A stretch of 64,000 nucleotides of DNA from Deltaproteobacteria bacterium (GTDB lineage: Bacteria; Desulfobacterota; Binatia; UBA9968): the NCBI GenBank assembly GCA_016874755.1, contig VGTH01000016.1:46797-110796 (forward strand). Reading direction: 5' to 3'. Position 1 is the stretch's first letter; every line of letters begins with the position of its first letter. The notes below the pieces were generated by a model. That model searched no databases and was not told the DNA's origin. It saw nothing but the letters and a program-made list of their open reading frames with translations. Made by a program: the position numbers and the translations under genes. Shown here in pieces: positions 17,692 to 25,082 of this stretch.

Positions 17692-19164
17692 CTACGCCTT
17701 TGCGTGGTCTTGGCTTCTTCCTAATCGTAGTAACATATCGCCTCGACGGATGTAGATGTGATTGTTTTCTTTCTTGCTTAAGTCTTCCACCAACTTTAGC
17801 AGCGACCGCTTGCCTCTCCCCTGCGGCTTCGGCGCGCCGTTCTTTCTTAACGCGCCCACCGCATCACCGCCAGCGTAAATCCGCAGCAACAACTCCTCGT
17901 CCGAAACCGTGGCACCGTATTTCTGCCGCACTTCGTGCACGCTCAGGTCCGGCGCCTTCCAGCCCTGCCAATCTTTGGCGCGTTGGCGGCCGAGGACTCT
18001 ATCTTTGACGTTGGCATCCATGATCTCGCTCGCTTCTTCACCCCAGATGCCGAGGGCGTATTGAATCACCTGATCGGTGACTTCTTTGTAGCGCTCGCCG
18101 ACGATAACGTTGATCGCCGCCTGACTGACGACGAACTGCGACAGCGGCGTCACCATGATCGGGTAGCCGAAATCGGCGCGCACGCGCGCGGCCTCTTCGA
18201 GGGTCTCAGGCAGTTTGTCTTCTTTGCCGACGAGCTTTAGCTGATGGCGCAGGTTGGAAATCACGCCGCCCGGGACTTGGTGCAGATACTGCGACTCGTC
18301 ATAGGCGAAAGGCTTGCCGATCGCCAAGCCGTCCCGCTCGGCGACGGCCGTGAAATGCTCTACCACGGGCTTCACCGCCGCTTCGTCAACGGTGATCTTG
18401 TGGCCCAGCGCGCGCAGATTCCGGGTCATATTCAGAATCGACGGCTGCGACGAGCCGTTGGCAAGCGGCGGTATCGCTGTGTGCAACGAAGTGATGCCAT
18501 GCTTGATCGCTTCGAGATAACACAGCGGCGCCAAGCCGTTGTTGCAATGGGCGTGATATTCCACCGGCACAGTGCGGGCATTTTTCATGATCGCCGGAAT
18601 CAACGTGCGCGCCCGCTCCAGTGTCAGCAAACCACCAACGTCTTTGAAGCAAATGCGATAGGGATTGATCGCCGCCGCTTCGCGCGCTTTGCGCGCGTAA
18701 TATTCGTCGGTGTGGCGCGGCGAGACTGAATAAATCAGATTGACCACGGTCTCCATGCCCAAATTGCGCAGATCGATCACTTCCTGCCGCAACTCATCGT
18801 AGTCGTTCCAACAGTTCGACGTCCGAGTCAGCGTGATTCCGTAATGCACCAGCCGCTCCGAGAGCAGCTTCATCGCCTCATGCGGCAGCTTCTCCATGGC
18901 GCCCGAGCCATGCAGCCCACCGTGATTGCGCAGGCGCGTGCGGCGGAATTTCTTCACGCCCTCACGCACCCAATCCCAAGGGTTTTCCTTGTGCTCGCGA
19001 ATGTATTTCTTGATGAAGATCGAGACGAAAAACTCCAGCGACTCAAAACCGATCCGGTCCATTGCCTCGGCCGCGCCGAGCATGGCGTCGGTCTTCATAT
19101 TGAGCGCCCACAGGCTCTGCTGGCCGTCGCGCAGCGTGGTGTCGATAAAAGTGATGTCACTCAT
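17692..19164 (-). CDS. HMGL-like carboxyltransferase (pyruvate carboxylase B/OadA-type)
   Basis: The 490-residue protein starts MSDITFIDTTLRDGQQSLW, the HMGL TIM-barrel metal site. It continues with ICFKDVGGLL, which holds the carboxyltransfer Lys region, and EYHAHCNNGLAPL, then a PYC/OADA conserved domain (YLHQVPGGVISNL). It has no biotinyl domain and ends in a basic tail. Related proteins transfer carboxyl groups between biotin and pyruvate/oxaloacetate, or act as lyases. No biotin carboxylase is nearby, so a lyase-like or partner-in-trans role must be considered. Confidence 0.85.
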   Translation of the reverse strand: MSDITFIDTTLRDGQQSLWALNMKTDAMLGAAEAMDRIGFESLEFFVSIFIKKYIREHKENPWDWVREGVKKFRRTRLRNHGGLHGSGAMEKLPHEAMKLLSERLVHYGITLTRTSNCWNDYDELRQEVIDLRNLGMETVVNLIYSVSPRHTDEYYARKAREAAAINPYRICFKDVGGLLTLERARTLIPAIMKNARTVPVEYHAHCNNGLAPLCYLEAIKHGITSLHTAIPPLANGSSQPSILNMTRNLRALGHKITVDEAAVKPVVEHFTAVAERDGLAIGKPFAYDESQYLHQVPGGVISNLRHQLKLVGKEDKLPETLEEAARVRADFGYPIMVTPLSQFVVSQAAINVIVGERYKEVTDQVIQYALGIWGEEASEIMDANVKDRVLGRQRAKDWQGWKAPDLSVHEVRQKYGATVSDEELLLRIYAGGDAVGALRKNGAPKPQGRGKRSLLKLVEDLSKKENNHIYIRRGDMLLRLGRSQDHAKA

Positions 19165-19222
19165 AAGGATTCGCTCGAGTTAGAGTGATAGAGTCTTGGG
19201 CCGGAAACCCATCACTCCCCTC

Positions 19223-20190
19223 CTACTTCTTCCCCGGCAGCGCACCACTCTGCTGCAGTTCCCGCAGGATCGAATAATCCGTCAGCAATTTCCGATCGAT
19301 CGTTGCCGAGCGCTTGTCGACATAGGTCATCATCTTGACCAGGTTTTCAATCGCCGCCTCGGGCGCAACCAAATCGACGGCAGCGCGGTTTTTCATCTCA
19401 GTCCACGCGTGATCGATGGTTTCCTTCTCGTTATTGCCGATGATTTTTTCAGCACTTCTTGCGCGCCATCTTTATTGACCGTCATGTAATGGGTGGCTTC
19501 GGCATAAGCTCTAACGAACCGCACCCACTTGCCGCGGTTCGCCTTCAGTGACGCCGCCGTCACTGTGATCGGCCCGTTCATGAACGGGGTCTTTTTGCCG
19601 GGCACGAGATGAAAGCCCATCTGCCTCATTTTCGGCTCGAAGGCAAAATCCACCGGCGCCGCATCGATGCCGCCGCGCACCAGCGCCGCCAGACGTTCCT
19701 GCGAGCCGCCGAGCTGAAGCAGGGTCACGTCTTTGGAAGTATTGAGCCCGGCGTCTTCAAGCATGACGCGCAGGATCAACGAAGACTTTCCGCCAAGCCG
19801 ATTGATGCCGACCTTCTTGCCGCGCAGCTGCGACAAGTCGTCGATCTTATCCTTGGACATGACGGTGTAGGAAACGTAATTGTCCCAACTGCCCAGCGAC
19901 ACCACCGGCACGCCCTGCAGGTTGGACTGCACCAAGCCAGTGGGCGCGCCCGAGGTGGCGTCGATGTCGCCCGAGATAAGCGCTTGATAGGTCGTCGGCT
20001 CACTGTTGATGCGGATGATTTCGCCCTTGAGCCCATACTTCTCAAAGAAGCCTTTCTCGGCCGCGATCAGCACCGGATAAGAAACCGTGGGAAACAGCGG
20101 CACGCCGATGCGCACCCGATCCTGCGCCGTGACGACGGCTGCGCTGCCGAGTAGCGCGACGAAACTGAGCACGCTGAGATATTTTTTCAT
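19223..20190 (-). pseudogene. NMT1-like substrate-binding protein gene with a frameshift
   Basis: From the ATG at 20190 (GGAG upstream) the frame encodes a signal peptide (MKKYLSVLSFVALLGSAAVVTAQ) and a normal binding-protein body up to AQEVLKK. A run of six A on the coding strand (bases 19444-19449) then shifts the frame and it ends at 19393. Adding one base restores IIGNNEKETIDHAWTEMKNR and a natural end SGALPGKK with a stop at 19223-19225. This is either a real one-base deletion, a slippage site or a sequencing error. Repaired length would be about 322 residues, normal for the family. Confidence 0.85.
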
Positions 20191-20493
20191 GGTCACTCCG
20201 TCAGCTAAAAACACTTAGAGTCCGCGGTATTATGGTAGAGAGGGGGTACGGTTGCAAGTTTCTTTCCGAGGCAGAGGATTGACATCACCGGTTTGAGGCC
20301 TTACACTTCCGGCATCCTCTTCAGTATATGGCCTTCTGATAAGGACTAAACGAAGCGAAGGCCTCTGTCAGTCTCTCTCCTTGCGAACTGATATCTAAAG
20401 GAAAATCCGACTAGAAGTTCCCCACGTTCGGTAGCCGTTAGCAGTTTAATTCTCAGGGTCAAAGACATTAACATTCTCTCATAGGAGGAGAAC
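20191..20493. other. 303-base divergent gap with promoter and long leader
   Basis: The gap separates a leftward binding-protein gene from the rightward RRM gene. It holds a sigma-70-type promoter at 20279-20307 and a leader of about 180 bases. The leader includes a GGCCTTC (20330-20336)/GAAGGCC (20357-20363) stem. I see no ORF or known riboswitch in it. Confidence 0.6.
20279..20307 (+). promoter_or_regulatory. Sigma-70-type promoter for the RRM gene
   Basis: A perfect TTGACA (-35) is followed after exactly 17 bases by TACACT (-10, four of six consensus bases). Transcription would start near 20314, leaving an untranslated leader of about 180 bases before the ATG at 20494. Long leaders are usual for cold-inducible RNA-binding proteins, so post-transcriptional control is plausible. 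Confidence 0.6.
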
Positions 20494-20826
20494 ATGGGTA
20501 GCAAACTTTACGTCGGCGGATTACCGTACTCGGTGACCGGCGATCGGCTCCAAGAAATTTTCTCGGAGCATGGCACGGTGGAATCGGCCAGCGTGATTTC
20601 CGATAAATTTACCGGACAATCCCGCGGTTTCGGCTTTGTCGAGATGAGCTCGAGCGGCGAAGCGCAAAAGGCCATCGATAGCTTGAACGGCACGCAGCTC
20701 GACGGCCGCACGCTCACGGTCAACGAGGCCAAGCCAATGGCAAAGCGTGAAGGCTTTGGTGGAGGCGGCGGCAACCGTGGCGGTGGCCGGGGTAATCGCG
20801 ACGGCGGCGGGCGCAACCGCTGGTAG
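20494..20826 (+). CDS. RRM RNA-binding protein with glycine-rich tail
   Basis: The 110-residue protein has one RNA recognition motif with RNP2 LYVGGL (5-10) and RNP1 RGFGFVEM (44-51), and a Gly/Arg/Asn-rich tail from about residue 88. This is the layout of the cold-inducible Rbp proteins of cyanobacteria and some proteobacteria, which bind single-stranded RNA and may act as RNA chaperones. A strong AGGAGG site precedes the ATG. The gene stands alone, with its own promoter and a terminator. Confidence 0.93.
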   Translation: MGSKLYVGGLPYSVTGDRLQEIFSEHGTVESASVISDKFTGQSRGFGFVEMSSSGEAQKAIDSLNGTQLDGRTLTVNEAKPMAKREGFGGGGGNRGGGRGNRDGGGRNRW

Positions 20827-20851
20827 TTTTTCTCTACTGAATGACTGCACA

Positions 20852-20881
20852 AAAAAGGGCAACCCACGGGTTGCCCTTTTT
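20852..20881. terminator. Bidirectional intrinsic terminator
   Basis: AAAAAGGGCAACCC and GGGTTGCCCTTTTT form a perfect stem with A-run and T-run on opposite sides. It can therefore terminate the rightward RRM gene and the leftward sigma-54 activator gene (stop at 20898), which converge here. Confidence 0.92.
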
Positions 20882-20897
20882 GCTCTTCGGAGAGGCT

Positions 20898-21842
20898 TTA
20901 CTCGATCCCTAGCTCTTCGATCTTGCGGTAAAGCGAAGACAAACTAATGTCGAGCAGCTTGGCCGCTTCCTTGCGATCTTGCGCAGCCTGATCGAGGACG
21001 CGGATAATGTGCTGCTTTTCAAATTGCCGCAGCGCGTCTTTCAAACAAAACGTAAAGGCTGGGTTGCTTTGACCGGTGGCGATGATCGCCGCCGGCAGAT
21101 CTTTGAGCGTCAGCCGCTCGCCTTCGGCGAGAATCATCGCGTGCTCGATGACATTGTCCAGCTCGCGCACATTGCCCTTCCACGGCAGCGACATCAGCGT
21201 GCGCACGACGTCGGCGTCGGCGCCGCCGAAATGTTTGTTTAACTCCGGGTTGTGCTTCTTGATCAGGTGATCGACCAGTAGCGGGATATCCTCGGGTCGC
21301 TCGCAGAGCGGCGGAATGTGGATCTCCATGATGTTCAGACGATAATAAAGATCCTCGCGGAAACGGCTCGCTTCTACTTCTTTTTTAAGATTGCGGTTGG
21401 TGGCCGCCAGCACCCGGACGTCGATGTGGCGCGGCGTCGTGCTACCGATCGAAAGGATTTCTTTGGCTTCCAAGGCGCGCAGCAGTTTGACCTGCAAGTG
21501 CTGTGGGATCTCACCGATCTCGTCGAGGAAGATCGTCCCGCCTCGGGCCTTTTCAAACAGCCCTTCCTGATTGGCAAAGGCACCGGTGAACGATCCTTTC
21601 AAATGCCCAAAGAGCAAGCTCTCGAGCAAGGTCTCCGGCAGAGCCCCGCAGTTCACCGGCAAAAACAGCTTGTCCTTACGATCGCTGTGCGCGTGCAACG
21701 CCAAGGCGATTAGTTCTTTGCCCGTGCCGCTGTCGCCCGTGATAAGCACGGTCGCCTGGGTATTGGCCACCTTCTTGACCATCTCCAGCACGCCGCGCAT
21801 GGCTTTGCTGTTGCCGATGATATTTTCGAAACGAAATTCCAT
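20898..21842 (-). CDS. Sigma-54 activator of PspF-like layout (AAA+ and Fis-type HTH, no sensor domain)
   Basis: The protein is 314 residues from the ATG at 21842. The AAA+ domain begins at once: Walker A GDSGTGKE (36-43), sigma-54 contact loop GSFTGA (83-88; consensus GAFTGA), Walker [10 protein letters not shown] (102-110), [15 protein letters not shown], and a C-terminal Fis-type helix-turn-helix ([24 protein letters not shown]). It should hydrolyse ATP to open sigma-54 promoters. No receiver, PAS or GAF domain precedes it, as in PspF, which is held in check by a partner protein. It is the last gene of the DoxX/ferritin-like operon, whose promoter has a -24/-12 site. Confidence 0.92.
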   Translation of the reverse strand: MEFRFENIIGNSKAMRGVLEMVKKVANTQATVLITGDSGTGKELIALALHAHSDRKDKLFLPVNCGALPETLLESLLFGHLKGSFTGAFANQEGLFEKARGGTIFLDEIGEIPQHLQVKLLRALEAKEILSIGSTTPRHIDVRVLAATNRNLKKEVEASRFREDLYYRLNIMEIHIPPLCERPEDIPLLVDHLIKKHNPELNKHFGGADADVVRTLMSLPWKGNVRELDNVIEHAMILAEGERLTLKDLPAAIIATGQSNPAFTFCLKDALRQFEKQHIIRVLDQAAQDRKEAAKLLDISLSSLYRKIEELGIE

Positions 21843-21928
21843 TGGACCTTCTGCGCACACCACCACAGTCAACGTAAGAACCTAGAGCCACCCTGTCAAC
21901 GTCATGCTGGCGAGAATTCTTCCGGAAT

Positions 21929-22432
21929 TCAGAGACGCTCCGCCAGGGAAAGCAATTCCGGGCTGGCACAAAAGCGCCGCAACGCCGCTTTGAGTTTTTG
22001 TCGTTGCACGCTGGCAGGCACGCCGAGATTTTCCAGAGTCTGGGCAATTTGCGGGCCGCCTAGATGGATGAGCTTGCTGTAGATCGCGTCGATTTCCGAT
22101 CTTTCAATTTCGAGGGCGGCGCGAAAGCTGTCTTCGACGCTGAGCGTGGGAGTGCCGCGCCCAAGCAACGCTTTCAAGTGTCGCTCTAGCTGAACGGCCC
22201 TATCGCGGCTGATGGATGGATCGATCGCTGCATCGTCGTAGTTCACGATCACCGCTCTACAAGCCGTCAGTATGCAGGCGTGCTGTTCCTCTTCGCGCGC
22301 CATCTCCCACCAAAAATCCCGCAGCTCAGGCTGCGCCATGAAGAGATGTGAAAAGCGAAAATAGATTTTCGATACGAGCCGTTCGATCTCGGTGAACGCC
22401 GCCAGCGGATCGAACGGCTCCTGGGGATTCAT
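21929..22432 (-). CDS. Ferritin-like protein with incomplete diiron motif (Fer2)
   Basis: The 167-residue helical protein of rubrerythrin/ferritin-like character has one clear E-x2-H site in MAREEEQHACIL and a Glu-rich helix ALEIERSEIDAIY. The last helix (VQRQKLKAALRRFC) lacks the second E-x2-H, so a full diiron centre is doubtful. Its ATG overlaps the stop of the upstream ferritin-like gene by 4 bases, so the two are translationally coupled. An 86-base gap separates it from the sigma-54 activator. Role unknown; a regulatory or scaffold partner is possible (inference). Confidence 0.7.
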   Translation of the reverse strand: MNPQEPFDPLAAFTEIERLVSKIYFRFSHLFMAQPELRDFWWEMAREEEQHACILTACRAVIVNYDDAAIDPSISRDRAVQLERHLKALLGRGTPTLSVEDSFRAALEIERSEIDAIYSKLIHLGGPQIAQTLENLGVPASVQRQKLKAALRRFCASPELLSLAERL

Positions 22433-22935
22433 GGGCCTTTCAAATTCTCCTTGAGATATTCGAGCAGCTCCACATGTTTTTCAGAATCGCGGACCATCGA
22501 ATCCAGCAGGATCTTGAAAAGTCCGTGATAGTAACCGCTGCTCTCTTTGCTTAAATTTTTGTATTCTCTAATGCCCTCCTTTTCAAGTTGAATGAATTCC
22601 TCGGTGACCTCGCGAAGCTTGCCATCCATGCCAGCCAAATCGGACGTTCCTTCCAAACTGCCCGCCGGCTTGGTCCACGTCAGGCTGCCTTTGAGTGTCG
22701 CCACCATGGCGTGAATCACCGCGCGATGCTTCTCTTCATCGGAGACGATCAACTGCATCAAGAAGCGAGTCAACGGATTGGGCATCTGCTGAAGCGCCTT
22801 ACGATAGTATTCAATCGACTTTTCTTCTTTCGACTCGTGCGCTTCGAACTCGCTGAGCAGTTTTTCAACCGGCGATTCACCTTCGGGCAAGCGACCAAGA
22901 TCGAATATCGCTGCAACATCCGCGATCTCTTCCAT
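22429..22935 (-). CDS. Ferritin-like protein (Fer1)
   Basis: The 168-residue protein is predicted as a four-helix bundle. Helix 1 has EEKSIEYYRKAL, helix 2 the E-x2-H site in SDEEKHRAVIHAM, helix 3 Glu in EEFIQLEKEGIREY, and helix 4 DSEKHVELLEYL. In helix 4 a Ser stands where the Glu of E-x2-H is expected, with Asp and Glu beside it. Rubrerythrin-like proteins use such sites for peroxide reduction or iron handling. An AAAGGAGAT site precedes the ATG. Second gene of the DoxX operon. Confidence 0.75.
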   Translation of the reverse strand: MEEIADVAAIFDLGRLPEGESPVEKLLSEFEAHESKEEKSIEYYRKALQQMPNPLTRFLMQLIVSDEEKHRAVIHAMVATLKGSLTWTKPAGSLEGTSDLAGMDGKLREVTEEFIQLEKEGIREYKNLSKESSGYYHGLFKILLDSMVRDSEKHVELLEYLKENLKGP

Positions 22936-22961
22936 AACCTATCTCCTTTCCTTCCAAACCG

Positions 22962-22990
22962 TGTGGGCGGCGAAAAGCGCGCCGCCCACA
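22962..22990 (-). other. Stem-loop between doxX-like and ferritin-like genes
   Basis: Ten-base perfect arms TGTGGGCGGC/GCCGCCCACA enclose a 9-base loop. No T-run follows on the transcribed strand, so it is more likely an mRNA-stability or attenuating structure inside the operon than a full terminator. Confidence 0.6.
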
Positions 22991-23006
22991 TCTTTGGCAG
23001 ATTTTG

Positions 23007-23573
23007 CTAGCTTACATTCGCCGCGCGTCCCGTGTGGAACACGTGGCCCGGTTTCCAGGGCGTGCCCAGCCAGGTCAGTAACCAACGATCGAGGCCGATC
23101 CAACCGGCATTGCGCCAGGCGAGCACCAGCCACGTGGCGATCGCGAACAGCATGCCGTTTGTCGAAGCCGATCCGGCCATGATGAAGCTCCAGTTCATCA
23201 AACCGCCAAAAAAAGCCGCCACGCCGACGAAGGCACCGAGAATCAAAGCAACGGCAATCGCCAATTCACCAAAGATAATCAGCTTGGAGAACCAGGTGTG
23301 CGCCTCGAGGCTGACCAAGTATTCAATGAAGCTCCGATACCAATCGTAGGAAATCGTCGGCTTGGGCGCCATTTTCAGGCCCCGTTTCCAATACTCCAAC
23401 AGCGCTTCGCCGCTGCCCATCCATTTGGGATCGACAAACTTATGCCAGCCCGCCTCGAACCACATGTAGCCCAGGTATAAACGCAGCGGCAGCCAAAGCC
23501 AGCCGAAGCGTGTGTCACTAAACAACAGGCGTGAGACGCGCGGCTCCTCAATCGCGACCCTCTCGGTTTTCAT
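23007..23573 (-). CDS. DoxX family membrane protein
   Basis: The 188-residue protein has four hydrophobic segments (about residues 24-42, 92-112, 114-132 and 136-156). It has the DoxX/TQO-small-subunit motifs RLYLGYMWFEAGWHKFVDPKW near the start and ELAIAVALILGAF further on. Family members are small quinone-linked or redox membrane proteins; in acidophiles DoxD is part of thiosulfate:quinone oxidoreductase. GGAGG lies just upstream of the ATG. It is the first gene behind a sigma-54-type promoter and is followed by two ferritin-like genes and a sigma-54 activator. Confidence 0.87.
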   Translation of the reverse strand: MKTERVAIEEPRVSRLLFSDTRFGWLWLPLRLYLGYMWFEAGWHKFVDPKWMGSGEALLEYWKRGLKMAPKPTISYDWYRSFIEYLVSLEAHTWFSKLIIFGELAIAVALILGAFVGVAAFFGGLMNWSFIMAGSASTNGMLFAIATWLVLAWRNAGWIGLDRWLLTWLGTPWKPGHVFHTGRAANVS

Positions 23574-23604
23574 AGTGTTCCTCCTTTCGCAACTTGGCTA
23601 TGGC

Positions 23605-23619
23605 GCAATGGCTATGCCA
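23605..23619 (-). promoter_or_regulatory. Sigma-54 (-24/-12) promoter of the DoxX operon
   Basis: On the minus strand the sequence is TGGCAT-AGCCA-TTGC, with GG and GC exactly ten bases apart as in the consensus TGGCAC-N5-TTGC. Only one of the ten conserved positions differs. Transcription would begin about 20 bases before the DoxX ATG, immediately upstream of its GGAGG site. The operon encodes its own sigma-54 activator, so self-regulation is likely (inference). Confidence 0.72.
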
Positions 23620-23668
23620 GGTTGCATACATGGAGAATCGCAGCATTTAGCGGGATAAGCCCAAATAT

Positions 23669-23686
23669 TTTTCGCAAGTGCGAGAA
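23669..23686. promoter_or_regulatory. Proximal candidate enhancer site for the sigma-54 activator
   Basis: TTTTCGCA-AG-TGCGAGAA is a dyad with 7 of 8 matched pairs. Its centre is about 58 bases upstream of the -24 element. It shares TTYTC and GAGAA half-sites with the palindrome at 23702. Confidence 0.55.
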
Positions 23687-23701
23687 GCGAACTAGCGCGT
23701 T

Positions 23702-23717
23702 TTCTCAATATTGAGAA
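23702..23717. promoter_or_regulatory. Distal candidate enhancer site for the sigma-54 activator
   Basis: TTCTCAATATTGAGAA is a perfect 16-base palindrome. Its centre is 32 bases, three helical turns, from the centre of the proximal dyad at 23669. Paired dyads about 80-120 bases upstream of the start are the usual arrangement for Fis-type sigma-54 activators. Confidence 0.58.
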
Positions 23718-23760
23718 GGCGCAGTTCAAAGAGCCGTGGCGAATGGGGGGAGGTTAAAGA

Positions 23761-23786
23761 TTGGCGGGCTCGGGCGAGCCCCCCAA
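23761..23786 (-). terminator. Hairpin ending the VOC gene transcript
   Basis: TTGGCGGGCTCG and CGAGCCCCCCAA pair with one mismatch around a GG loop. On the minus strand the stem is followed by TCTTTAA, a weak U-tract. It lies 28 bases past the VOC stop codon and separates that gene from the sigma-54 promoter region of the DoxX operon. Confidence 0.55.
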
Positions 23787-23814
23787 GTTGGTTGATGCGT
23801 GGAATGAGAAGGCG

Positions 23815-24189
23815 TCAGCCGCTGTATTTGATCGCGCCGATGGCGGCGCCCTGCGGATCTTGAATCCAACAGAAGCGACCGACGTTGGGAATATCCTGCG
23901 GCGGCACCAAGACTTTGCCGCCGAGCTGCTCAGCGCTCTTGGCGACGGCGTCGACGTCGTTGACCGTCACGTAGCAGCCCCACATCGGCGGCATGCCTTG
24001 AGCATTGGGCGGCGTCGCCATAATGCCGCCGACATGTTCCCCCGCCGCTTTGACGACAGTGTAGGGCATGCCCATGTTCATCTCTTCCAAGCCCCAGCCG
24101 AAGAGCTTGCTGTAAAAGTTTTTCGCCGCGCCAGGATCGCTGGTCATCAACTCGCACCAGCTAAAGGCTCCGTGAGTTTTTGCATCCAT
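23815..24189 (-). CDS. VOC superfamily protein (glyoxalase/bleomycin-resistance fold)
   Basis: The protein is 124 residues from the ATG at 24189 with AGGAGG upstream. It has the VOC pattern: GAFSWCELMTSDPGAAKNFYSKLFGW at the start, MWGCYVTVNDVDAVAKSAEQLGGKV and a C-terminal WIQDPQGAAIGAI strand. Such proteins use a beta-alpha-beta-beta-beta module to bind a metal or small hydrophobic ligand and include glyoxalases, dioxygenases and binding proteins. The closest look is to the CFP30-like branch of unknown substrate. Confidence 0.85.
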   Translation of the reverse strand: MDAKTHGAFSWCELMTSDPGAAKNFYSKLFGWGLEEMNMGMPYTVVKAAGEHVGGIMATPPNAQGMPPMWGCYVTVNDVDAVAKSAEQLGGKVLVPPQDIPNVGRFCWIQDPQGAAIGAIKYSG

Positions 24190-24248
24190 CGTTGTTGCCT
24201 CCTTTGGCTGAACCCTATCACCCTCGACCAGTGCGAGCCAATATGTTC

Positions 24249-24953
24249 TTACTCGACAAACTCGGTCGCCAGCGGCACTTCCTGCGCCGAGCCGGCGACC
24301 GGGCGCATGCTGTATGCGCGCGCGCCGCGCTTGGAGGCGATCACTTTGTGGATTTCCGTGCCGATATAATGCACACCGGTCCAATCTTCGATCGCCACGC
24401 CGGCGCCGATCTCGCCGTTTGCCAGGAGTTGATGATACGACGGTCGCCGCTGCACTTCACCGTCGAAGTGCGGACAGCAACTGCCAGGCAAAAAGCCCAG
24501 GCAGTTTAACGGCCGCAGCTTATCCGAAAAAGAATCGGTCAAGCCCTGTTCGAACCAACAGATCGCGCCGGCGCTAACTCCGGTGAGAACCACACCCGAT
24601 TCCCACGCCTCACGCAGAATCTCGCCGGCGCCCCAATCGCGCCACACCGCAAGCATGCTCTTCGTGTTGCCGCCGCCGACAAAGATTACATCCTGATTCA
24701 GCAAAAACGAACGCAGATCAGGCGTGCGCTTAAAAAACGTCAGCACAGAGGGTCGGCAGCCAAGTTTTAGAAACGCCGCATAAAAGCTCGCCACGTAATG
24801 ATCCGGCTCGCCGCTCGCGGTGGGAATGAAGCAGACGCGCGCGTTGTCAGCACCGCTTTGTTTGAGCACGTACCTCTCTAATGCGAGATTGTCGGGGTCA
24901 CGGTAAAAGCCACCGCCACCGATGGGAATAATGTGTCTAAGCTTCTCCGCCAT
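24249..24953 (-). CDS. Peptidase S51 family protein (dipeptidase E/cyanophycinase-like)
   Basis: The 234-residue protein has the S51 catalytic Ser127 in GVSAGAICW. Upstream is VIFVGGGNTKSML, and a GGGGFYRD loop lies near the start. Family members cleave alpha-aspartyl dipeptides or cyanophycin-type isoaspartyl bonds in the cytoplasm. No cyanophycin synthetase is present, so a peptidase role is likelier. The gene is separated from the VOC gene by 59 bases and could share its message. Confidence 0.85.
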   Translation of the reverse strand: MAEKLRHIIPIGGGGFYRDPDNLALERYVLKQSGADNARVCFIPTASGEPDHYVASFYAAFLKLGCRPSVLTFFKRTPDLRSFLLNQDVIFVGGGNTKSMLAVWRDWGAGEILREAWESGVVLTGVSAGAICWFEQGLTDSFSDKLRPLNCLGFLPGSCCPHFDGEVQRRPSYHQLLANGEIGAGVAIEDWTGVHYIGTEIHKVIASKRGARAYSMRPVAGSAQEVPLATEFVE

Positions 24954-24989
24954 TCAATTTCCTTTTCGTCCTCAAGAACAAACTTCGCA

Positions 24990-25066
24990 TTGTCATCCTG
25001 AGGTCCGCCGAAGGATCTGCTTCAAACGCTGGGCAGCCGATTCTTCGCTTTCGCCCAGAATGACGG
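24990..25066. repeat. GTCATCCTGAGG...CCAGAATGACGG inverted repeat
   Basis: The left arm around 24991-25018 (GTCATCCTGAGG and CCGAAGGATCTG) is mirrored on the right at 25035-25066 (CCGATTCTTCGC and AGAATGACGG). The wording matches a repeat widespread in soil bacteria. It fills the gap between the S51 peptidase and a binding-protein gene. Confidence 0.75.
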
Positions 25067-25082
25067 TCGCGATGTTAGCGGC

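Noticed and set aside
23595..23620. Plus-strand TGGC...TTGC as a sigma-54 promoter
   Set aside because: The spacing between GG and GC is 12 instead of 10 and no rightward gene follows; the minus-strand match is the correct one.
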